Positions 6,274-11,954 of a stretch of 11,954 bases of DNA are shown piece by piece. The notes beneath the pieces are model-generated. The model searched no databases. It was given only the letters and a program-made list of their open reading frames with translations, and had not been told where the DNA came from. A program made the position numbers and the translations under genes. Location of the stretch: the NCBI GenBank assembly GCA_002694245.1, contig NZLM01000066.1, positions 25,341-37,294 on the forward strand, written 5' to 3'. Each line of letters opens with the position of its first letter. Position 1 is the first letter of the stretch. The stretch is from Methanobacteriota archaeon (GTDB lineage Archaea > Thermoplasmatota > Poseidoniia > Poseidoniales > Poseidoniaceae).

Positions 6274-9254
6274 GCATACCAAACTAACCAGATATTGGCC
6301 CTGATTTCTCTGCCTCCACCATTCGTATCTTGTGGGACATATTCTTGGCCATTGTACAAGCCTCTGTATCTGAGGTTATTTTCGCTGGAATTATCTACCC
6401 AGTCAGTGATATCATAAGTCCACTGCTTTACATCTTGACCAGCACACCAACCTGCTCTACCGTATGGCCATGAACCAAATTGATTTGCAACAACTCCCCG
6501 ATCTACTTCTTTTTCGCACCCTTGATTGTCGTATACGATTGGATGCCATTCATATGCGGTATTTCCATTGAGGTAGTAGTGATGCTCATGGTCACAAAAT
6601 TCTGCACAGTTTGCTTGGTCTTGATTAAACCCATGACCTGTAATAGTTGCCACAATTTTGAGTTTGTAATAATCGCTGAGCGTTGTGAAGTTATGTTGGC
6701 GCTTGTATTGAGACTCGTTATTGTAATCCCCTCTGAACTGTCCACCAGTGAATACTTGTTCTCCACTGAAACTTCTCTCTCCAATATTCCAATTAGAGAA
6801 TAATAATTTTACAGTAAGAGTACCTTTGTTGGCACCTTGATATTTGAAAGTCCTAACATCACTCTCTTCTAACATGAACATGTATGGTGTGATATCGGTT
6901 AACCAGCGTCCTTCCCTACCGTAAGTCGTTATCCAGCGCATAAATTCTGTGCCACACTTGCTGGAGTTATCTCTGTCACAGATTTTCATGTAAGCTAGGT
7001 AATCCCACTCATGGCATCCTCCGTAACTACCATCTTGCTTAGCATAGCGATTTCTTCTCTCTTCGCATGCATGCTCATGGAACACTTCCATTGTATCATA
7101 TGATGATATGTTGTTGGGTAGAGAGATACTGACATTACTGTATGTAGATGTATAACCTCCACCCCATCCACCACTATGCCATGTTTCATCCACGATTGTC
7201 ACAGTATGGATACTTGGGTCTGTTTCCCTGATTTCAGTCTTGAATTCGTAATTATACATTCGAGCCTCATATGCCCAATGTGTAATGTCATTAGATTGTG
7301 TAGTCCATGCGTATATTGAACCAATTTCTCTTGCCCTTTGGAACCTGTCTATACCGTAGTATAGGGAATTCCAGTTATTGATCAAATCTCCAAGACCTCC
7401 ACTTGTAGCAGACATATCCTGGTCGATGTAATGTATTCGATCTTTCCATTTTAGTTCCTCATCTGGATTAAGAGCATTTTCTACAGCCGCCTTTCTACCC
7501 ATGACGTCATTGTAGTATGAATTGTCAAATGAACCATAAAATAGGTGGGCATTATCTGGTAATTGTCTAATCATTGAGCCTGGATTTTTACTCCAATCAG
7601 CATTGTTTCCATTCCCAGATGTATCTGTGTATTTGAATAAAAATATGTAAACATCTTCGCCATTCCACTCGTTTCTAAATGACCAGGTGCCATCAGTTGT
7701 AGGTAGTGAGAAGTGTGCAACAGTATCCATTCGGTCATTACCGTGGCCAGTTTCTTTCCAATTTACAGGCATCTGGTATACTGCACAACCAAACTCATCA
7801 GGTGTCCATTTGGATTCTGTGTTCGGACAATTATCCACATTAGAGAACACACCATCTCCGTCTAAGTCTGCACAACCTACAGAATTAACTGCATTTCCTA
7901 ATGGTGTTCCTGGACAAGCATCATCAGAGTCCATGACGCCGTCAGCATCAGTATCTCTCTCTGTTGAATCACATCCATGCTCATCAACATCTTGTGCGTT
8001 AAGAGGAGTTCTGGGGCACTGGTCGAGAATTACTCCAGTTTCATTAACATCATTAACGCCATCAGAATCATCATCCTCGTCTTCCATTGCATCTTGACAA
8101 CCATCTCCATCATAGTCAAACTCAGAGTTGCTAATCCAATTAGAAAAACCTCTCCAACAAGAGTCAACAGTGTCATTCACCATATCGTTATCATCGTCAG
8201 AATCTTCATCTAAATCACGACATCCGTCGCCGTCCCAATCTGTGTAAGGTTTTGATTCCCAACCAATATTTCCTTTGGGGCATGAATCTAAGAAGTCTAC
8301 GATTCCATCATTATCGTCATCATCTTCCAAAGCATCAGAGCATCCGTCCCTATCATAATCGTTATACTCATCACTGACCCAACCTATCTCCGAATCGCAG
8401 TAATCGTCGATATCAGGAATCATATCATTATCATCATCAAGGTCCTCTTCGAAATCGTGACATCCGTCACCATCTCTATCAGTTGCAGGATTTGGGTTCC
8501 AACCATCTGATTCACCGTAGCCGTTTGGACACGAATCGGCTTCATCTGGTATTCCATCTCCATCCATGTCGTCTCCTGCAAGCAAAATTATCCTGACCAT
8601 CCTTGTGTCAGTAGTTTTAGTCCAGATACCACACTCAGCTTGTATGCTAACACTGTATGACTCCTCGACTACTCCTTGATTTAATGTGAAATCTCCATTC
8701 TCGTCAGCTGTTTGCGTGCTACTACCATCCGAGATTGTACAAGTTTCCGGTGAGGAATGTAATACTGTCCCAGTAATCTTAATTGGCATTGATTGTTCTA
8801 ATTCTATGATTGCTTCAGTAGAGATTATCGTTTCGCCCTCATCAGGCGATTGAACCAAAAACTCTACTTGTTTGATTATTGGATCTTCAATTCCTTCTAC
8901 TATTAACCGAACAGCAGCGGTCCAATCTCCTGGTTCATCTGGCATAAAGACTAGTGAAATAGCGTCTTCTGAGTAAGTAAGAGTACTTTCAATGTCTCTT
9001 ATGCCGCTAGGGGAGAACAATTCATATTCGAAACTAAAATCTACAGTTATGGGTTGAATGTAATATTGGCCAGAGATAAAGAAAATTTCTCCCACTTTTG
9101 CTGGGAGTGGTGATTGGTCTAATTCAAATTCGACATTTTCTACAGCGAGAATTTCTTCTGTAGTTACCTCTTCAACCACTTCCTCTGCACCGATGCAACC
9201 AGAAAGTAGCATAATCAAAGTTAGAATAACGGCGGATATGGCCCTGCCTTCCAT
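6264..9254 (-). CDS. Lipoprotein with TSP3 stalk and C-terminal PNGase F-like domain
   Basis: This 996-residue protein is predicted to be secreted and lipid-anchored: a hydrophobic helix ends in the lipobox LSGC (Cys20), followed by an acidic linker. Residues about 38-225 are beta-sandwich-like. Residues 228-491 form an Asp-rich TSP3 calcium stalk. Residues about 497-680 form an unassigned globular domain that starts HFSLPTTDGTW, like a redoxin edge but without CxxC. Residues about 681-996 resemble peptide:N-glycosidase F, which cleaves N-glycans from Asn as a glycosylamine. CHEWDY (Asp751) corresponds to CDEWD with catalytic Asp60, NCAEFC (Glu885) to GCAEWC with Glu206, GRAGWC (Arg933) to DRAGWC with Arg248, and SNW (Trp822) to TETW with Trp120. 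The cysteines forming the three PNGase F disulfides also have counterparts: 730/747, 883/887 and 913/937. The Glu118 position appears to be Ser820, so activity is uncertain. It may instead bind glycans. The ATG at 9254 gives a standard signal peptide and has no clear ribosome site. Confidence 0.85.
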   Translation of the reverse strand: MEGRAISAVILTLIMLLSGCIGAEEVVEEVTTEEILAVENVEFELDQSPLPAKVGEIFFISGQYYIQPITVDFSFEYELFSPSGIRDIESTLTYSEDAISLVFMPDEPGDWTAAVRLIVEGIEDPIIKQVEFLVQSPDEGETIISTEAIIELEQSMPIKITGTVLHSSPETCTISDGSSTQTADENGDFTLNQGVVEESYSVSIQAECGIWTKTTDTRMVRIILLAGDDMDGDGIPDEADSCPNGYGESDGWNPNPATDRDGDGCHDFEEDLDDDNDMIPDIDDYCDSEIGWVSDEYNDYDRDGCSDALEDDDDNDGIVDFLDSCPKGNIGWESKPYTDWDGDGCRDLDEDSDDDNDMVNDTVDSCWRGFSNWISNSEFDYDGDGCQDAMEDEDDDSDGVNDVNETGVILDQCPRTPLNAQDVDEHGCDSTERDTDADGVMDSDDACPGTPLGNAVNSVGCADLDGDGVFSNVDNCPNTESKWTPDEFGCAVYQMPVNWKETGHGNDRMDTVAHFSLPTTDGTWSFRNEWNGEDVYIFLFKYTDTSGNGNNADWSKNPGSMIRQLPDNAHLFYGSFDNSYYNDVMGRKAAVENALNPDEELKWKDRIHYIDQDMSATSGGLGDLINNWNSLYYGIDRFQRAREIGSIYAWTTQSNDITHWAYEARMYNYEFKTEIRETDPSIHTVTIVDETWHSGGWGGGYTSTYSNVSISLPNNISSYDTMEVFHEHACEERRNRYAKQDGSYGGCHEWDYLAYMKICDRDNSSKCGTEFMRWITTYGREGRWLTDITPYMFMLEESDVRTFKYQGANKGTLTVKLLFSNWNIGERSFSGEQVFTGGQFRGDYNNESQYKRQHNFTTLSDYYKLKIVATITGHGFNQDQANCAEFCDHEHHYYLNGNTAYEWHPIVYDNQGCEKEVDRGVVANQFGSWPYGRAGWCAGQDVKQWTYDITDWVDNSSENNLRYRGLYNGQEYVPQDTNGGGREIRANIWLVWYAQN
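7782..8573 (-). repeat. TSP3 stalk with regular ~40-residue Cys repeat
   Basis: Within the lipoprotein, residues 228-491 are Asp-rich calcium repeats. The first part is strikingly regular: the DGDGC or DRDGC cysteines fall at residues 265, 305, 345 and 386, a period of 40-41 residues (about 120 bases). Each unit also has a second cysteine (residues 242, 286, 325 and 366), a GW or NW pair and a run of 4-6 acidic residues (DDDNDM). From about residue 410 the array turns into the more usual DACPGTP / DNCPNTE type of TSP3 repeat. The alternating cysteines suggest one disulfide per unit, giving a rigid spacer between membrane and enzyme domain. Confidence 0.8.
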
Positions 9255-9269
9255 GGTGTTGGACTATAT

Positions 9270-9296
9270 GGCAAGCAAATGAATCCTTTGCTTACC
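9270..9296 (-). other. Inverted repeat / RNA hairpin between membrane-protein and lipoprotein genes
   Basis: Read on the minus strand, GGTAAGCAAA pairs with TTTGCTTGCC across a 7-base loop (GGATTCA). This gives a 10-pair stem in which the third pair is U-G. The stem contains the TAA stop of the upstream membrane-protein gene (9292-9294) and ends 15 bases before the lipoprotein ATG. There is no following T run, so it is not a classical terminator. A processing signal, an mRNA stabiliser or a control on translation of the lipoprotein would fit its place. Confidence 0.5.
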
Positions 9297-10371
9297 GTGT
9301 GTCATTTTCTGTGCGACCATCAGAAATGAATATTTTATCTGTAATTGTAGCCTCTTTGTTGTGTTCAATAGTTAGAGGTTCTACCCAAAGTAGATCCCCT
9401 CCTTTTTTCCTTTCAATCGATGCAATTAATTCCCAGTGAACCCTAACAAGGTCTCCGTAGAGTGTTCCGGGCCAATCACCATCAGGTGTTTCAATTTCGA
9501 ACTCACCTCCGCCTAAATCAATAGAGACGGATTTGCTCGAGCTCATAATTCGCATTGGTCTGAGAAAAACTCCTCCCGGCACATCGTGTCTTTGCATTGG
9601 TGCGTCTTCACCCATACCGGTTCCATCGTCAAGGCCTTTTTCCCAATGATGAGGTAATGGCGTGGTTAGTCCGGGAGGTGGTTGCCCGTTCGGATCTTTA
9701 CCAAGCGCTTGAAACACCTTGTGACGTGCAGGGGGTAATATGCCAACTCGGCAATATAGTTTCAACGCTGTCCACTCATCAAGTAATTTTGGAAATTCTA
9801 TTTTGCCTTTCAGATTATCCCCACTTCGTGTTTTCATTATTGTAACATTTGGATTTGGAGGTGCGTTAGCTAGGAATGCTTTTTGCCTTCTCAAGTCTCC
9901 AAGATTTGCTGCAACCCTAAGCACTATCGGGGTTATCATAAGGGGCACAACTATCACAGCAAGTATGGGGTAATCTAGTAACCCTAGTCTGATTTTTCCT
10001 GTACCAAATGTCGGTAGGCCGATTGATGATTGTATTGGCGTTGTAAATAAATAAAACAAACAGAATAATAAAATTACGACAACGTAATTTATGAAATTTC
10101 TAGCTTTTGCATGTATTGGATGTGGAAGAAGATACCATCCTGTACGCTGCTTTTCAATAATCTGCGGCGTCTCACCATGATACTCAGTATCAACCTCATA
10201 ATCTCCATCAATTACTCTCTCGACAAGCCACGTATTTTCATTGCCTAATCTAAAGGGTGGGATAACTGGCCCGTCTATTTCGAATTGGTTTTCAACAACA
10301 GGTAACTTTCTGGGCGTAAGATTCGATGGGTCGAAAGGAGGATACCTCACTCGATGAGTAATCTTAACCAT
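9292..10371 (-). CDS. Two-helix membrane protein of unknown function
   Basis: I do not recognise this 359-residue protein. Residues about 1-88 are soluble, Pro-rich and acidic. Two transmembrane helices follow at about 93-113 (INYVVVILLFCLFYLF) and 134-154 (YPILAVIVVPLMITPIVL), separated by a short loop. About 205 soluble residues follow. The tail includes a Gly/Pro-rich low-complexity stretch (PNGQPPPGL, GTGMGEDAP) and ends in a beta-rich segment. There, FEIETPDGDWPGTLYGDLV followed by RVHWELIASI is reminiscent of arrestin/Spo0M-type beta-sandwiches (weak, by eye). Both large soluble parts would lie on the same side, probably cytoplasmic given Arg/Lys next to the helices. ATG 10371 is preferred because it avoids overlap. 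A TTG at 10389 would overlap the reductase gene by 8 bases and add six residues. It sits 10 bases after the reductase gene and 37 before the lipoprotein gene. Confidence 0.8.
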   Translation of the reverse strand: MVKITHRVRYPPFDPSNLTPRKLPVVENQFEIDGPVIPPFRLGNENTWLVERVIDGDYEVDTEYHGETPQIIEKQRTGWYLLPHPIHAKARNFINYVVVILLFCLFYLFTTPIQSSIGLPTFGTGKIRLGLLDYPILAVIVVPLMITPIVLRVAANLGDLRRQKAFLANAPPNPNVTIMKTRSGDNLKGKIEFPKLLDEWTALKLYCRVGILPPARHKVFQALGKDPNGQPPPGLTTPLPHHWEKGLDDGTGMGEDAPMQRHDVPGGVFLRPMRIMSSSKSVSIDLGGGEFEIETPDGDWPGTLYGDLVRVHWELIASIERKKGGDLLWVEPLTIEHNKEATITDKIFISDGRTENDTR

Positions 10372-10381
10372 TTTAATCAGC

Positions 10382-11584
10382 CTATGCAAAAATAAGTTTG
10401 AAACCTGCCTTGATAGCCAACTTCCTGAATTCAGGAACTTTTCGCAACAATGTCATTCCAAGTGGAACAGGATGTTCGATATCCCCAACCGAGTTTATTA
10501 AATCTAAAATTTCAGGGCGATTGAACATCTCGAAATGCGAGTCTAGTTCATCATCATCTGGAATGGTAACCAACAAATCACGTAATGCTCTAGCTCGGTC
10601 TTGTTCTTTCCTAAATGCTTTGAACGGTTTACAGATCTTTTCAAGATCGGAAGAACTCAATTTATCTTTTATGATGGCTACTGACAATTTATCGATAATT
10701 GCTTCAATCTGTCTAAAACCAGGACCTATCCCACCTCCAGTAGTAGGTTTTGCCATGCCTGCAGCATCACCTATTACCATAACTCTGTCTTTGAACGGTT
10801 TTCTTATTGTTCCACAAGGAACTGGGCCACAATATCTGGCAATTTCATTCATGCCTGCAAATCTTTTCTTCCACAAGTCATGAGAAATCAATGATTCATA
10901 GCATTCCTCTACACTTCTTCCATCCAGATCCTGTGGCCTTGCCCACATTCCAACGCGATGTGTGTTGTTCCCCGTTGGAATCACCCATGCGAAAAACCCG
11001 GGTGCAAAATCCTTACCAGTATACATTTCAAGCCAATTGTCTTTGCCTGTTAGTCCAGAAACATCTGCTTGGAATCCAATCATCATTTCTTTTGGCTTAC
11101 CCATTCTAAAGTGGCGTCTAGTCCATGAATGCGCACCATCAGCACCAACTAGCAATCCACATGTTAAATCGATAATTTCTCCTTCACGCTCAACTTTGAC
11201 AATAACACCATCAGTAGTTACAGATGCATCAATTGGCTTCGATTTGAGCCACAGGTGCGCCCCGGCATCCATTGCCTGTGCTACAACACCTTGATCGAAT
11301 CTTTTCCTGCATACTACGTGAGTCCTAACCCTGCCATCCTTGCCAACAGGCAGCATAATTCCGGATGGCGAGTGCATTAATGCACCATCAACACTCTGAA
11401 GAATCGTGTCATGGAGATTAACCATGTTCATCGCAGGTGGGTTTACTAGGCCAGCACATTGAAACGGTCTTCCGATTTCTGCATGCTCCTCAAGCATAAG
11501 AGTGGAAATGCCCCGTGATGCTAATTCAGTTGCAAGTCGTCCCCCAACAGGACCTGCCCCGACTATGACAACTTGGTACATCAT
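10382..11584 (-). CDS. Geranylgeranyl reductase family FAD-dependent oxidoreductase
   Basis: This 400-residue flavoprotein belongs to the family that saturates double bonds of geranylgeranyl chains: archaeal di-O-geranylgeranylglycerophospholipid reductases, and relatives acting on quinone or pigment side chains. The N-terminal Rossmann motif is VIVGAGPVGGRLA (GxGxxG at residues 9-14), followed by LEEH, whose acidic residue fits adenosine ribose binding. FQCAGLV carries the conserved active-site-region Cys43. LLVGADGAHSWTRR (about 144-157) is the family's second FAD motif. GFFAWVIP with a downstream Gly matches the archaeal YxWxFP substrate motif with Phe for Tyr. GDAAGMAKPTTGGGI (272-286) binds the FAD ribityl-phosphate. 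Length is normal. The start is MM at 11584/11581, with no clear ribosome site. It lies 40 bases after the topoisomerase stop. A role in membrane-lipid saturation is likely, but the sequence alone does not exclude a menaquinone side chain as substrate. Confidence 0.9.
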   Translation of the reverse strand: MMYQVVIVGAGPVGGRLATELASRGISTLMLEEHAEIGRPFQCAGLVNPPAMNMVNLHDTILQSVDGALMHSPSGIMLPVGKDGRVRTHVVCRKRFDQGVVAQAMDAGAHLWLKSKPIDASVTTDGVIVKVEREGEIIDLTCGLLVGADGAHSWTRRHFRMGKPKEMMIGFQADVSGLTGKDNWLEMYTGKDFAPGFFAWVIPTGNNTHRVGMWARPQDLDGRSVEECYESLISHDLWKKRFAGMNEIARYCGPVPCGTIRKPFKDRVMVIGDAAGMAKPTTGGGIGPGFRQIEAIIDKLSVAIIKDKLSSSDLEKICKPFKAFRKEQDRARALRDLLVTIPDDDELDSHFEMFNRPEILDLINSVGDIEHPVPLGMTLLRKVPEFRKLAIKAGFKLIFA

Positions 11585-11624
11585 GGTGGGCTACATCAAT
11601 CAAAGATGTCAAGGTTGTGTAGGT

Positions 11625-11954
11625 TCACTTCTTGGCAAAGCGATATCCGATGCTTTGGTTAGCTTTCAGATACAAGATTGCTGTAAACGGTTTTCCTGCT
11701 TTCGAAGTGAAGTCATCGAATGGTCCAACTTTTCTTTTTTCAACCAACTCTTTTGCCTCATCTCTGGTTATTTCTCTCTTGCTAACCTCTCGCATGATTG
11801 AAATTTTACATCCAGCGGAGTTAGGTTCGGCCTGATAATGCGTCGGTGTTTCGATAATTCCAACATTTGTTTTTGGACAGATAGCAAGTATCCCCTCGAC
11901 GACTGGAAATTTTTTCGCATCTGCAGGTGGAGCCCTTGGAGGGAACTCAAATCC
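11625..11954 (-). CDS. Type IA DNA topoisomerase, C-terminal fragment
   Basis: The minus strand is open from the window edge to TGA at 11625-11627, giving 109 residues with no usable start, so the gene begins outside the window. The last about 55 residues (EVSKREITRDEAKELVEK, then GPFDDFTSKAGKPFTAIL) match the C-terminal repeat found at the ends of type IA topoisomerases. Its pattern is a T-x-E-E-A helix, then Leu, a Lys-Gly turn, G-F-x-S-K-x-G-K-P-F-x-A. Just before it, AICPKT and SAGCKI look like a degenerate four-Cys zinc finger in which one Cys of each pair has been lost. Type IA topoisomerases pass strands through a single-strand break; the catalytic part is not seen here. The gene reads towards the reductase with a 40-base gap, so the two may share a transcript. 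Which topoisomerase subclass it is cannot be decided from this fragment. Confidence 0.7.
   Translation of the reverse strand, partial: GFEFPPRAPPADAKKFPVVEGILAICPKTNVGIIETPTHYQAEPNSAGCKISIMREVSKREITRDEAKELVEKRKVGPFDDFTSKAGKPFTAILYLKANQSIGYRFAKK

Noticed and set aside
7687..8097. Plus-strand open frame of 136 residues opposite the lipoprotein repeats
   Set aside because: Ser-rich low-complexity shadow of the acidic TSP3 coding strand.
10372..10389. TTG start at 10389 for the two-helix membrane protein
   Set aside because: It would overlap the reductase gene by 8 bases, and an ATG 18 bases later gives a clean start just after the reductase stop.
11585..11624. Possible promoter or terminator in the 40-base gap before the reductase gene
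   Set aside because: No convincing TATA box, T run or stable stem; only a weak 5-base inverted repeat.
11768..11950. A 60-residue minus-strand open frame at the right edge
   Set aside because: It is in a different frame from the topoisomerase end, which covers the same bases and has recognisable family motifs.

Overview
The window most likely comes from a marine planktonic euryarchaeon of the Thermoplasmata side, probably Poseidoniales (Marine Group II) or a close relative; this is inference. It rests on an archaeal-type geranylgeranyl reductase, large secreted Asp-rich calcium-repeat proteins and PKD-like surface proteins, a futalosine-pathway menaquinone gene, AT-rich sequence and very tight gene packing. 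No tRNA, rRNA, CRISPR array, transposase or integrase was seen. Coding density is close to complete; the largest gap is about 40 bases.

Layout. Plus strand, bases 1-6273: four closely packed genes. They are a secreted protein made of about 18 DxDxDG calcium repeats (5' end outside the window), a PKD-like surface protein with signal peptide, C-terminal membrane anchor and short cytoplasmic tail, a bacterial-type Xaa-Pro aminopeptidase (pepP), and a radical SAM dehypoxanthine futalosine cyclase (mqnC). The gaps are 3, 9 and 0-9 bases, so co-transcription is likely.

Minus strand, bases 11954-6264, read right to left: the C-terminal end of a type IA DNA topoisomerase (no usable start in the window), a geranylgeranyl reductase family flavoprotein, a two-helix membrane protein of unknown function, and a 996-residue lipoprotein. 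The two blocks converge, and mqnC and the lipoprotein gene overlap tail to tail by 10 bases.

The most interesting object is the lipoprotein at 6264-9254. After a lipobox, beta-rich N-terminal segments and a TSP3 stalk with a strict 40-residue Cys-containing repeat, it carries an unassigned globular domain and then a C-terminal region that matches peptide:N-glycosidase F (PNGase F). The matches to the Asp60, Glu206, Arg248 and Trp120 positions and to the cysteine framework are readable directly in the sequence, but the position of Glu118 appears to be Ser. A surface-tethered archaeal deglycosylase (or glycan-binding relative) would fit a marine protein-degrading heterotroph, alongside the neighbouring Xaa-Pro aminopeptidase. 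A second oddity is a biotinyl/lipoyl-like segment without the modifiable lysine, embedded between the calcium repeats of the first gene. The remaining genes point to menaquinone (mqnC) and isoprenoid-lipid saturation (the reductase).
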